Part shown: in pieces, positions 7,575-15,945 of the stretch
Position numbering within the stretch: position 1 is the first letter of the stretch
Layout of the letters: every line of letters begins with the position of its first letter
DNA from: Streptomyces sp. NRRL F-6131
GTDB taxonomy: Bacteria; Actinomycetota; Actinomycetes; Streptomycetales; Streptomycetaceae
Length of the DNA stretch: 64,000 nt
Assembly (NCBI GenBank): GCA_000719695.1
Contig: JOHN01000034.1
Location: 43,103-107,102 of the forward strand
Reading direction: 5' to 3'
Notes under the pieces: model-generated
Seen by the model: only the letters and a program-made list of their open reading frames with translations
Databases searched by the model: none
Told to the model about the DNA's origin: nothing
Position numbers and translations under genes: made by a program

Positions 7575-8452
7575 TTGAGCGCCCTTCCCAGTGCCCGGCG
7601 GGCCAGCACGGCTACGGTACGCCGCAGACGGACGGCGGCGGCGCTCGGCCCCTCGGTGACGGCCTCCCAGGCGCCCTCCGGGCCGTAGCCGTCGGGGACG
7701 CAGGCGGCGGCCACGTACTCGCCGAAGGCCGCGGTGGCGGCGGGGTCGATCTCCCGCGAGCCGTCCCAGTCGATGCAGCCGGCCACCCAGGCCTCGGCCT
7801 CCAGCGGCCGCAGCGGCACCGGGGCGACGGCGCCGACGGCGCAGCGGACGGCGCGCCGGGCCGGGTCCAGGACGAGGGCGACGGAGGCGGTGGCGCGGGC
7901 CGGGCCGCTGCGGCCGGTGGCCTTGAGGAAGACCTGCGGGGCGTGCAGCAGGGGGACCCGGACCCAGGTGAGCAGCTCGCCGGGGCGCAGCGGGTCGAGG
8001 CCGGTGAGCAGGTGGCTGACCGGGACCTCGCGGGTGGCGCCGGCCCGGGCGAGGGTGACGCTGGCCTCCAGCGCGGCCAGCACCGGGAGGGTGTCGCCGG
8101 CCGGGGCCGCGGTGGCGATGTTGCCGCCGAGGGTGCCGACGTTGCGGACCTGCGGGGGGCCGGCGGTGCGGGCGGCGTCGGCGAGCGCGGGGATCAGGGC
8201 GGCGAAGTCCGGGCGGTCCATCCGGGCGTGGGTGAGCCCGGCCCCGAGGACGGCGGTGCCGCCGTCCTCGTAGCGCCAGCCGCGGAGCTCGGTGATCCGG
8301 CCGAGGCCGACCAGGGAGGCGGGGCGGAGGCGTCCGGCATTGACGGCCTCCATCAGGTCGGTGGCGCCGGCCACCGGCACCGCGGCCGGGTGAGCGGCCA
8401 GCGCTTCGACGGCCTCGTCGAGGGAGGCCGGCAGCATGATCGTCCGGTTCAC
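7571..8452 (-). CDS. FAD-binding subunit of XDH-like operon
   Basis: The 293-aa medium subunit and first gene of the operon. FAD-binding features are VAGATDLMEAV near the N-terminus and the pyrophosphate loop NVGTLGGNIATAAPAGD. The usual C-terminal CO_deh_flav_C domain follows. The start is set at the GTG at 8452 (VNRTIMLPASLDEAVEAL), because the reading frame upstream lacks family similarity and this gives the standard length. The stop overlaps the FeS gene start. Known relatives pass electrons from the FeS clusters to FAD and then to NAD or another acceptor. Confidence 0.9.
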   Translation of the reverse strand: MNRTIMLPASLDEAVEALAAHPAAVPVAGATDLMEAVNAGRLRPASLVGLGRITELRGWRYEDGGTAVLGAGLTHARMDRPDFAALIPALADAARTAGPPQVRNVGTLGGNIATAAPAGDTLPVLAALEASVTLARAGATREVPVSHLLTGLDPLRPGELLTWVRVPLLHAPQVFLKATGRSGPARATASVALVLDPARRAVRCAVGAVAPVPLRPLEAEAWVAGCIDWDGSREIDPAATAAFGEYVAAACVPDGYGPEGAWEAVTEGPSAAAVRLRRTVAVLARRALGRALK

Positions 8453-8652
8453 CTGGGTCCCACCGTGCTCCACTTGCTCATCGATCGCCTGCCGCCCGCG
8501 GGCCCTGGGCCCCGGTGTCCGCTCCGGCAGCCCGGCCTGGCCCGTAGGGTACGGGCGATCGGGCCGGGTTGGGCAACTCTGGCACACAATGCTCGATGAT
8601 CATTTCGGGGCAGGCGAACGGTACTGCCCGATTGGGACCGTTACCGGGCGGT

Positions 8653-8685
8653 ATCTGCCCCGGCCCGGTACGGACCGGGGCAGAT
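8653..8685. terminator. Terminator-like hairpin
   Basis: An 11-bp perfect inverted repeat, ATCTGCCCCGG and CCGGGGCAGAT, lies between the hexosaminidase stop and the XDH-like operon start. It probably ends the hexosaminidase transcript. There is no T-tract, as is common in this group. Confidence 0.55.
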
Positions 8686-8804
8686 GTTCATCTGTTCTTG
8701 ACGTCCGACGACTGCCCGGAAGTTCCCGCGGGGAGTGTCCTCGCCCGCCCGCCCCCGGGTCGGCACTCCGGCCCGGGTCGGGTGCCGGAGCGCCGGGGCG
8801 GGTG

Positions 8805-10415
8805 TCAGACCGCCGGGGGCGGGCCCTCGATCGGCCGTCCCTGGACGCCGGGCCGGGTCTGCCAGGGGTGCGGGCCGGCGGCCGGGCGGTACTCGACGCC
8901 GAGCGCGTCCAGCACCTCCAGGTGGCCCGCCATCCGCCGCTCGAAGCCGGCGAAGTCGCGCGCGGCCGGGTCGGTGGGCAGCGCCGACCAGGCGACCTCG
9001 GCGAAGGCCGCGAGCCGGGGGAAGGCCCGGTAGTCGATGTCCCGGGCGCTGTCCATGAACTCGCTCCACAGGTTCGCCTGGGTGCCGATCACCCGGCGCG
9101 CCGCGTGGGCGTCGAGCTCGGCCGGCACCGGTTCGAACCGGTAGACGTCCTCCAGGGTGCGCACGAAGCCGACCGGGATCGGCTCGTCCTCGCCCGGCGC
9201 CTGCCGGTGGTCCAGGTAGACGTGCTGCTCGGGGCACATCACCACGTCGTGCCCGGCCCGCGCGGCGGCGATCCCGCCGCCGTAGCCGCGCCAGGAGGAG
9301 ACGGCGGCGCCGGGGGCGAGCCCGCCCTCCAGGATCTCGTCCCAGCCGATCAGCCGGCGGCCGCGCTCGGCCAGCCAGCGGTCGAAGTGCCGGATGATGT
9401 GGCTCTGCAGCTCGTCCTCGTTGGCCAGGCCCAGCTCGCGGATCCGCGCCTGGACGGCGGCGCTGTCCTTCCACTGCTCCTTGGGGCACTCGTCGCCGCC
9501 GAGGTGGACGAACTCGGAGGGGAAGATCTCCAGGACCTCCTCCAGCACCCCCTCGAAGAACCGCAGGGTGGCCTCGGAGGCGTTGAGCACGTTGTGGCTG
9601 ACCCCCCAGTCGGTCCACACCCCGAGCGCCGCGGTGTCCACCACGTCGGTGTTGCCCAGCTCGGGGTAGGCGGCCACGGCGGCCTGGGTGTGGCCCGGCA
9701 GGTCGATCTCGGGCACGACGGTGACGGCCCGCTCGGCCGCGTACGCCACGATCTCGCGCAGGTCGTCCTGGGTGTAGAAGCCGCCGTGCGGGCGGTCGTC
9801 GCGGCGCCCGCCGGACCGGTAGCCGACCATCGAGCGCTCGCGCCAGGACGCCCGCGCGGTGAGCTCCGGGTAGCGCTTGATCTCCACCCGCCAGCCCTGG
9901 TCGTCGGTCAGGTGCAGGTGCAGCACGTTGAGCTTGTGCGCGGACAGCTGGTCGACGAAGCGCAGCACGTCGGCCTTGGGCAGGAAGTGCCGGGCGACGT
10001 CCAGCAGCGCGCCGCGCCAGCCGAACCGGGGCTCGTCAGCCAGGTCGAGGCCGGGCAGCACCCAGTCGGACGCCCGCAGCGGCGCGCGCCGGTAGGCGTC
10101 CGGGCCGAGCAGCCGGCGCAGCGTCTGGGCGCCCCAGAGCGCGCCGGCCGGGCCGCCGGCGGCGATCACGGCGTGGCCGGGGCGCACCGAGAGCCGGTAC
10201 GCCTCACCGGCCAGCGTGCCGTCCACGACCAGTTCGACGCCCTCGCCGGGCCGCCCGGGAGCGAGCGGCAGGCCGGTGGCGGCGGTCAGCGAGGAACGCA
10301 GCCACCGTTCGGCCCCGGCCAGCTCGGGCGGCGCGGTCAGGGTGGTCGTCCGGTCGAGCGGGAAGTCCCGGTCCGGGTGCCGGACGGAACTCACGGGGGC
10401 GGGGATGAGGTCCAT
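8805..10415 (-). CDS. GH20 beta-N-acetylhexosaminidase
   Basis: A protein of 536 aa that hydrolyses terminal N-acetylhexosamine residues from chitobiose-type glycans by substrate-assisted catalysis. It has an N-terminal GH20b domain (about 20-130), then the (beta/alpha)8 catalytic domain. The signature HLGGDECPKEQW (about residue 305) carries the catalytic Asp-Glu pair, and LHLTDDQGWR is also characteristic. The product WLAERGRRLIGWDEILEGG fits the family. No signal peptide is evident from the ATG at 10415 (MDLIPAPVSS), so it is probably cytoplasmic. It is monocistronic. Confidence 0.93.
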   Translation of the reverse strand: MDLIPAPVSSVRHPDRDFPLDRTTTLTAPPELAGAERWLRSSLTAATGLPLAPGRPGEGVELVVDGTLAGEAYRLSVRPGHAVIAAGGPAGALWGAQTLRRLLGPDAYRRAPLRASDWVLPGLDLADEPRFGWRGALLDVARHFLPKADVLRFVDQLSAHKLNVLHLHLTDDQGWRVEIKRYPELTARASWRERSMVGYRSGGRRDDRPHGGFYTQDDLREIVAYAAERAVTVVPEIDLPGHTQAAVAAYPELGNTDVVDTAALGVWTDWGVSHNVLNASEATLRFFEGVLEEVLEIFPSEFVHLGGDECPKEQWKDSAAVQARIRELGLANEDELQSHIIRHFDRWLAERGRRLIGWDEILEGGLAPGAAVSSWRGYGGGIAAARAGHDVVMCPEQHVYLDHRQAPGEDEPIPVGFVRTLEDVYRFEPVPAELDAHAARRVIGTQANLWSEFMDSARDIDYRAFPRLAAFAEVAWSALPTDPAARDFAGFERRMAGHLEVLDALGVEYRPAAGPHPWQTRPGVQGRPIEGPPPAV

Positions 10416-10504
10416 TGCGCCATCCTGCCCCCGGCCCGAATCACAGGCATAGACCACTCGGGAAACGCGGCACCATGCAAAACGGTGGTGCGCGGAACGC
10501 CGGA

Positions 10505-10780
10505 CTACTTGTCGTCGTCCCCGCCCTGCGGCTTGCCGATGCCGTCGTAGATCTCCTTGCACATCGGACAGACCGGGTACTTCTTCGGGTCGCGCCCGGG
10601 CACCCACACCTTGCCGCAGAGCGCCACCACGGGGGACCCGGAGAGCGCGCTCTCCATGATCTTGTCCTTCTGGACGTAGTGCGCGAAGCGCTCGTGGTCG
10701 CCGTCCCCGTGGGACACCTGCGGGACGGGCTCGACCAGGGTGCCGGTGCCGAGGCCGCGCTCGGGCTCAAGAGTGCTCAT
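10505..10780 (-). CDS. DUF3039 family protein
   Basis: A conserved actinobacterial protein of 91 aa with no established function. It begins MSTLEPERGLGTGTLVEP. The C-terminal half holds a probable zinc site: CGKVWVPGRDPKKYPV followed by CPMC. The charged end GGDDDK is typical. The family normally sits near yqgE, as here (72 nt downstream of it on the same strand). Confidence 0.85.
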   Translation of the reverse strand: MSTLEPERGLGTGTLVEPVPQVSHGDGDHERFAHYVQKDKIMESALSGSPVVALCGKVWVPGRDPKKYPVCPMCKEIYDGIGKPQGGDDDK

Positions 10781-10851
10781 GAGTGCCAAGTCTATGGGCG
10801 CCCCGGAGAACCGGGCCAGTGTCGCGACGGCGCCGCCGTGACGGCGCACCT

Positions 10852-11436
10852 TCAATTCAGCGTCGGGTCGTCCGGATAGGTCGCCAGCAGCGCCAGCGGC
10901 CCGCGCTGGCGGCGCAGCACCGCGCGCCAGAGCCGCTCCGGTTCGGGGCTGGAGATGTCCCCCGGCTCGCAGTCCACCAGGTACCAGGCTCCGGTGGAGA
11001 TCTCCGACTCCAGCTGGCCCGGCGCCCAGCCGGCGTACCCGGCGAAGATCCGCAGCGCGCCGAGTTCGCCGGCCAGCACCTCGGGCGGGGCCTCCAGGTC
11101 CACCAGACCGATCGCGCCGTGCACCCGGCGCCAGCCGAGCGGCTCCCCGGTGCCCGGCTCGCCCGGTGCCACCGCCAGGCCGAGCGCCGAGTCCAGCGCC
11201 ACCGGCCCGCCCTGGAACACCACCGCCGGCCGGCCGACCAGCACGCCCCAGCCGTCCAGCACGCTGCCGACCTCGACCGGGGTGGGCCGGTTCAGCACGA
11301 CACCGAGCGCCCCCTCGGCGTCGTGGTCGAGGAGGAGCACCACCGCCCGGGCGAAGTTCGGGTCGGTGAGCACGGGCGTCGCGACGAGCAGACGGCCGGT
11401 GTGGGACCGGCCTCCGGGGGAGTGGGCCGCCGTCAT
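10852..11436 (-). CDS. YqgE/AlgH family protein (UPF0301)
   Basis: A 194-aa protein of the YqgE/AlgH family, recognised by GRLLVATPVLTDPNFARAVV, LGVVLNRPT, VFQGGPVALDS and IFAGYAGWAPGQLESEI. The biochemical role is not established. The family is linked to regulation in some proteobacteria. It is same-strand with the DUF3039 gene and divergent from murA. Confidence 0.93.
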   Translation of the reverse strand: MTAAHSPGGRSHTGRLLVATPVLTDPNFARAVVLLLDHDAEGALGVVLNRPTPVEVGSVLDGWGVLVGRPAVVFQGGPVALDSALGLAVAPGEPGTGEPLGWRRVHGAIGLVDLEAPPEVLAGELGALRIFAGYAGWAPGQLESEISTGAWYLVDCEPGDISSPEPERLWRAVLRRQRGPLALLATYPDDPTLN

Positions 11437-11746
11437 GCCTCACATGATCCCGCACAACCCCCGGCGGCGGCACCCGAAACCGCGCCGCGCCGCGGACCCC
11501 GCTCCGGCCCGCCACGAACACCCGTACGGACGCACCGGCGCGCGCCGCCGGGGCCGGCGAGAGCACCATCACGGGAGAGGCTCACGGGAACCGTCGGCAC
11601 GACCACTACCATCTACTGATGGTGGACGCCCCTCCACGGTGCCGACTCGGTCACGCCGGGGGCCCGACGCGCCCGTGAAACCGTTCCACCGCATGGCTCG
11701 TCGCCGAGCCCCACCCACTCCTCTGGCACCCCGGATTGCGAGAACG
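11437..11746. other. Divergent yqgE/murA intergenic region
   Basis: 310 bp without a gene. It must contain the promoters for both neighbours. The only clear structure is ACCATC-TACT-GATGGT (11608-11623). No convincing consensus promoter was seen. Confidence 0.5.
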
Positions 11747-13120
11747 ATGACCGACGACGTCCTGCTGGTCCACGGCGGAAACCCGCTCGAAGGCGAGATC
11801 CGCGTCCGCGGTGCGAAGAACCTGGTCCCCAAGGCCATGGTCGCCGCCCTGCTCGGCCAGGGCCCCAGCAGACTGCGCAACGTCCCGGACATCCGCGACG
11901 TCAAGGTGGTCCGCGGACTGCTCCAGCTCCACGGGGTCACCGTGCGCACCGGCGACGAGGAGGGCGAGCTGATCCTCGACCCCTCGCACGTGGAGAGCGC
12001 CAACGTCGCCGACATCGACGCGCACGCCGGCTCCTCGCGGATCCCGATCCTGTTCTGCGGCCCGCTGCTGCACCGCCTCGGCCACGCGTTCATCCCGGGC
12101 CTGGGCGGCTGCGACATCGGCGGCCGCCCGGTCGACTTCCACTTCGAGGTGCTCCGCCAGTTCGGCGCCACCATCGAGAAGCACCCGCAGGGCACCTACC
12201 TGGTCGCCCAGCAGCGGCTGCGCGGCACCCGGATCGAGCTGCCCTACCCGTCGGTCGGCGCCACCGAGCAGGTGCTGCTCACCGCCGTCCTCGCCGAGGG
12301 CGTCACCGAGCTGCGCAACGCGGCCATCGAGCCCGAGATCGTCGACCTGATCTGCGTGCTGCAGAAGATGGGCGCGATCATCTCGATGGGCACCGACCGC
12401 ACCATCCTGATCACCGGTGTCGACGAGCTGAACGGCTACAACCACCGCGCGCTGCCGGACCGCCTGGAGTCCGCCTCCTGGGCCTGCGCGGCGCTGGCCA
12501 CCAAGGGCGACATCTACGTCCGGGGCGCCCGCCAGCTGGAGATGATGACCTTCCTCAACACCTTCCGGAAGGTCGGTGGCGCCTTCGAGGTGGACGACGA
12601 GGGCATCCGGTTCTGGCACCCGGGCGGCGAGCTCAAGGCCATCGCCCTGGAGACCGACGTGCACCCCGGCTTCCAGACCGACTGGCAGCAGCCGCTGGTC
12701 GTGGCGCTGACCCAGGCGACCGGCCTGTCCATCGTCCACGAGACGGTGTACGAGTCGCGACTGGGCTTCACCGGCGCGCTGAACCAGATGGGTGCGCACA
12801 TCCAGCTGTACAGCGAGTGCCTGGGCGCCACCCCGTGCCGCTTCGGCGCCCGGAACTTCCAGCACTCCGCGGTGGTCTCCGGCCCGTCCAAGCTGATCGG
12901 CTCCGAGCTGGTCATCCCGGACCTGCGCGGCGGCTTCTCGTACCTGATCGCGGCGCTGGCGGCCGAGGGCACCTCGACCGTGCACGGCATCGACCTGATC
13001 AACCGCGGCTACGAGAACTTCATGGAGAAGCTGCGCGACCTCGGCGCCCACGTCGAGCTGCCGGGCGAGCTGCCCGTGGGGGCCGCCGACGAGCCGAGCG
13101 GCGAGCTGGTCGACGCCTGA
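11747..13120 (+). CDS. murA: UDP-N-acetylglucosamine 1-carboxyvinyltransferase
   Basis: First committed step of peptidoglycan synthesis: transfer of enolpyruvate from PEP to UDP-GlcNAc. The 457-aa protein has the EPSP-synthase double inside-out barrel. Key residues are visible: Lys24-Asn25 in RGAKNLVPK, and the PEP-binding, fosfomycin-target Cys122 in GLGGCDIGGRPVDFH. A longer in-frame start exists at an upstream ATG near 11693. The ATG at 11747 (MTDDVLLVHGG) is chosen because homology starts there. The ribosome site is weak (GCGAG). The C-terminal extension PVGAADEPSGELVDA is dispensable-looking. Confidence 0.95.
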   Translation: MTDDVLLVHGGNPLEGEIRVRGAKNLVPKAMVAALLGQGPSRLRNVPDIRDVKVVRGLLQLHGVTVRTGDEEGELILDPSHVESANVADIDAHAGSSRIPILFCGPLLHRLGHAFIPGLGGCDIGGRPVDFHFEVLRQFGATIEKHPQGTYLVAQQRLRGTRIELPYPSVGATEQVLLTAVLAEGVTELRNAAIEPEIVDLICVLQKMGAIISMGTDRTILITGVDELNGYNHRALPDRLESASWACAALATKGDIYVRGARQLEMMTFLNTFRKVGGAFEVDDEGIRFWHPGGELKAIALETDVHPGFQTDWQQPLVVALTQATGLSIVHETVYESRLGFTGALNQMGAHIQLYSECLGATPCRFGARNFQHSAVVSGPSKLIGSELVIPDLRGGFSYLIAALAAEGTSTVHGIDLINRGYENFMEKLRDLGAHVELPGELPVGAADEPSGELVDA

Positions 13121-13126
13121 CCGGTG

Positions 13127-13197
13127 CGCCCGGCGGCCCTCCGGGGCCGCCGGGCGACGGCGAGAGGCCGGGCCCCCGCGACGGGGACCCGGCCTCT
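13127..13197. terminator. Two hairpins between murA and HU (bidirectional)
   Basis: CGCCCGGCGGCCC pairs with GGGCCGCCGGGCG (13127-13156), and AGAGGCCGGG pairs with CCCGGCCTCT (13163-13197). They separate the convergent murA and HU genes and probably terminate both. Confidence 0.75.
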
Positions 13198-13216
13198 GCG
13201 GCGTTCAAGGGGTGGT

Positions 13217-13498
13217 TCAGGCGCCCTTGGCGGCTTCCTTCAGCTTGGAGCCGGCGCTGACCTTGGCGCTGTAGCCCTCGGGGATCTGGATCGGCTCGCC
13301 GGTCTGCGGGTTGCGGGCGGTGCGGGCGGCGCGGTGGGTGCGCTCGAAGGTCAGGAAACCGGGAATGGTGACCTTCTCGTCGCCCTTGGCGACGACCTCG
13401 CCGACGATCTCGGCGAAGGCGGCCAGAACGGCGTCGGCGTCCTTGCGGGTCACCTCGGCGCGCTCGGACAGCGCGGCCACCAGCTCACTGCGGTTCAT
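13217..13498 (-). CDS. hupA: HU-family nucleoid DNA-binding protein
   Basis: A 93-aa short HU protein, MNRSELVAALSERAEVTRKD, with the DNA-binding arm motif RNPQTGEPIQIPEG and the hinge GFLTFERTHRAART. It bends and compacts DNA non-specifically. It lacks the lysine-rich tail of the long HupS-type homologue. The AGGAG site is ideally placed before the ATG at 13498. The upstream region contains unusual nested inverted repeats (see the separate entry). Confidence 0.95.
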   Translation of the reverse strand: MNRSELVAALSERAEVTRKDADAVLAAFAEIVGEVVAKGDEKVTIPGFLTFERTHRAARTARNPQTGEPIQIPEGYSAKVSAGSKLKEAAKGA

Positions 13499-14055
13499 GT
13501 GTACTCCTGTGGTCTGTTCGCTTGCGGTGTGCGGGGGCCCATCGGTACTCCCACCGGGGACACCCGGATGGGCCGCAGGTCCGCACACTGTGCTCATGCA
13601 GGCAATGCGTGGTCGCGAGCCGGGTCCGCACCCAGTGCCGCGCGCCGTGCCTTCGAAGGCCCGCCTGCCTGCCCGGATACGAATCCTGCCCCGACCGGCC
13701 CCGAGAAAGCCAATCGGGCCCCGGCGGCACGACCCGAACAGCGCCCGCCCGCCGGAGGTGTGACGCTCCGTCGGCTCCGGCGGACCGGGCGCGGGCGGCG
13801 GTCGGGACGACGCGCCGGAAGACCAGGGGGACGTTCCGTACTTGTCGGACACGCCTGCCCCGTGCAGGGCTACCGTACGCCCTAGGTCCGACAAGCCCAA
13901 ACACGCCCCTCGCCCTTGTGTCGCAAGGGTTCGGGGCGGGAATGGGTGGGTACGACCACTAATCGATCATTTGACCGATCCGAGACACGGTGCCGTCGGG
14001 CACGCGGGAGCTCGACGCCGGGCCCGGCGCAGGGGCCCGTCGGCGGAGTCCGGCG
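13499..14055. other. Long intergenic region upstream of HU with nested inverted repeats
   Basis: 557 bp without a convincing gene. Two structures stand out. One has stem GTGTGCGG/CCGCACAC (13527-13534 with 13581-13588) enclosing GGCCCATC/GATGGGCC (13536-13543 with 13567-13574), 29 nt before the HU start codon. The other has CTTGTCGGAC/GTCCGACAAG (13841-13850 with 13886-13895) enclosing alternative small hairpins CCTGC/GCAGG and AGGGC/GCCCT. The HU promoter must lie in this region. Confidence 0.6.
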
Positions 14056-15528
14056 TCAGAGCCGCACCGCGGGGAAGGAGGCGGTGTCGAGCGTGCCGAC
14101 GATGCCCGGGGTCGGCCGGGACGGCGCGGGCGCCTCCGAGGCGGCGGCCAGGGCGGCGTCCCGGACGGCGGCGGCGACCGTCTTGGCGACGTCCTTGTGG
14201 AACACGCTGGGGATGATGTAGTTCGGGTTGCGCTCGTCGTCGCCGACGGTGGCGGCCAGCGCCCGGGCGGCGGCGATCATCATCTCGGTGTTGACGGTCC
14301 GGCTCTGGGCGTCCAGCAGGCCGCGGAAGACCCCGGGGAAGACCAGCACGTTGTTGATCTGGTTCGGGAAGTCGCTGCGGCCGGTGGCGACCACCGCGGC
14401 GGTCTGCCGGGCCACCGCCGGGTCGACCTCCGGGTCCGGGTTGGCCAGCGCGAAGACGATCGCGTCCTCGGCCATGGTGGCCAGGTCCTCGCCGTCCAGC
14501 ACGTTCGGGGCCGAGACGCCGATGAAGACGTCGGCGCCCGCCACGGCCTCCTTGAGGGTGCCGGTGCGGCCCGAGCGGTTGGTGTGGTCGGCGATCCAGC
14601 GCAGGTTGTCGTTGAGGTCGTCGCGGCCCCGGTGGACCACGCCCTTCACGTCCGCCACGGTGGCGTGCACGACGCCGGCCGCCATCAGCAGCTTGAGGAT
14701 CGCGGTACCGGCGGCGCCGGCGCCCGACATCACCACCCGGATGTCGGCGATCTCCTTGCCGACCACCTTGAGCGCGTTCATCAGCGCCGCCAGCACCACG
14801 ATCGCGGTGCCGTGCTGGTCGTCGTGGAAGACCGGGATGTCCAGGGCCTCGCGCAGCCGGGCCTCGATCTCGAAGCAGCGCGGCGCGGAGATGTCCTCCA
14901 GGTTGATGCCGGCGAAGCCCGGGGCGATCGCCTTGACGATGGCCACGATCTCGTCGGTGTCCTGGGTGTCCAGGCAGATCGGCCAGGCGTCGATCCCGGC
15001 GAAGCGCTTGAACAGGGCCGCCTTGCCCTCCATGACCGGCAGCGCGGCGGCCGGACCGATGTTGCCCAGGCCCAGCACCGCGGAGCCGTCGGTGACCACG
15101 GCGACGCTGTTGCGCTTGATGGTGAGGCGGCGGGCGTCCTCGGGGTTCTCGGCGATCGCCATGCAGACCCGGGCGACACCCGGGGTGTAGATCATCGAGA
15201 GGTCGTCACGGTTGCGGATCGGCAGCTTCGAGGACATCTCGATCTTGCCGCCGAGGTGCATCAGGAAGGTGCGGTCCGAGACCTTGCCGATGGCGACGCC
15301 GTCGATCGTCCGGAGCTTCTCGACGATCTCCTCGCCGTGCGCCACCGAGGTGGCGGCCACGGTCACGTCGATCCGCAGCGCCTCCAGGCCGGAGGCCGTG
15401 ACGTCGAGGCCGGTCACCGAGCCGCCGGAGGACTCCACGGCCGTGGTGATCGCGCTGACGGCGTTGCCCCGGGCCGGGACCTCCAGCCGCACCGTGATCG
15501 AGTTGGAGACACTGGGCACCGTCGCCAT
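14056..15528 (-). CDS. NAD(P)-dependent malic enzyme with N-terminal ACT domain
   Basis: Oxidative decarboxylation of malate to pyruvate (malate oxidoreductase), 490 aa. Residues of about 8-80 form an ACT-like regulatory domain (SITVRLEVPARGNAVSAI). The catalytic part has the malic-enzyme signatures SMIYTPGVARVC and VFHDDQHGTAIV, and the Rossmann motif MSGAGAAGTA. The ATG at 15528 follows an AAGGAA site. An inverted repeat TTCAAC-N5-GTTGAA lies 34-50 nt upstream of the start codon. The ACT domain suggests allosteric control by an amino acid, but the ligand is not evident. Confidence 0.93.
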   Translation of the reverse strand: MATVPSVSNSITVRLEVPARGNAVSAITTAVESSGGSVTGLDVTASGLEALRIDVTVAATSVAHGEEIVEKLRTIDGVAIGKVSDRTFLMHLGGKIEMSSKLPIRNRDDLSMIYTPGVARVCMAIAENPEDARRLTIKRNSVAVVTDGSAVLGLGNIGPAAALPVMEGKAALFKRFAGIDAWPICLDTQDTDEIVAIVKAIAPGFAGINLEDISAPRCFEIEARLREALDIPVFHDDQHGTAIVVLAALMNALKVVGKEIADIRVVMSGAGAAGTAILKLLMAAGVVHATVADVKGVVHRGRDDLNDNLRWIADHTNRSGRTGTLKEAVAGADVFIGVSAPNVLDGEDLATMAEDAIVFALANPDPEVDPAVARQTAAVVATGRSDFPNQINNVLVFPGVFRGLLDAQSRTVNTEMMIAAARALAATVGDDERNPNYIIPSVFHKDVAKTVAAAVRDAALAAASEAPAPSRPTPGIVGTLDTASFPAVRL

Positions 15529-15561
15529 CGACGTTCCTTCTTCCGTCCGTCCGTCCGCGAG

Positions 15562-15578
15562 TTCAACAGTTTGTTGAA
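15562..15578. promoter_or_regulatory. Inverted repeat TTCAAC-N5-GTTGAA upstream of malic enzyme
   Basis: A perfect 6+6 inverted repeat lies 34 nt before the malic-enzyme start codon, at a position suited to an operator. The regulator is unknown. Confidence 0.4.
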
Positions 15579-15705
15579 GTCCCTCGCCTGCGCATGCTAG
15601 ACCTCGATCGTCGCACCTACCAGGGCGTAGCCAGAAATAACGTTCATTGAGTGTGCGGACCCGACAACTTCTTGCCTCCGCCGCCCGATGCGTTACATTG
15701 GACGG

Positions 15706-15836
15706 GACACCGGCTCGATCCAAGCCCCCGGGCCCAACCTTCGTCCCTTCGAGGGACCACTTGCCGCGAGGCGAGCATGGCGGGTCGGTGTCGTAGCTTC
15801 TGAAGGCCCCTCACCCACCGGGTGAGGGGCCTTCGC
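15706..15836 (+). ncRNA. Predicted structured small RNA
   Basis: A plus-strand promoter can be drawn with TTGCCT (15672-15677) and TACATT (15694-15699), spaced 16 nt, in a region with no plus-strand gene for several kilobases. Downstream lie a hairpin GTCCCT-TCG-AGGGAC (15743-15757), a GNRA-capped hairpin GCC-GCGA-GGC (15763-15772), and a 15-bp perfect hairpin GAAGGCCCCTCACCC/GGGTGAGGGGCCTTC (15802-15834) as terminator. The neighbouring HelD gene has its own terminator at 15865, so this last hairpin is free to serve the RNA. The transcript would be about 130 nt with no credible ORF. The exact ends are inferred. Confidence 0.5.
15802..15834 (+). terminator. 15-bp hairpin terminator of predicted small RNA
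   Basis: A perfect 15-bp stem with a 3-nt loop (ACC). It could also act on transcripts from the HelD side. Confidence 0.65.
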
Positions 15837-15864
15837 CGTGCTCCGTGCGGGGCCCGTCGGCGCG

Positions 15865-15896
15865 GTGACGGCCGGCCCGGGCGGGCCGGCCGTCAC
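15865..15896. terminator. HelD terminator
   Basis: A near-perfect 15-bp inverted repeat, GTGACGGCCGGCCCG, with its complement after 2 nt. It begins 50 nt past the HelD stop on the minus strand. Confidence 0.7.
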
Positions 15897-15945
15897 GGAC
15901 CGTCAGATGCGCCCCCGTGGGGCGCGCGGAGCCGGTCGCACGGGC

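Noticed and set aside
13217..13900. N-terminal extension of HU to 227 aa
   Set aside because: The extra residues are Arg/Gly/Pro low complexity without HU similarity, and the internal ATG has an ideal AGGAG.
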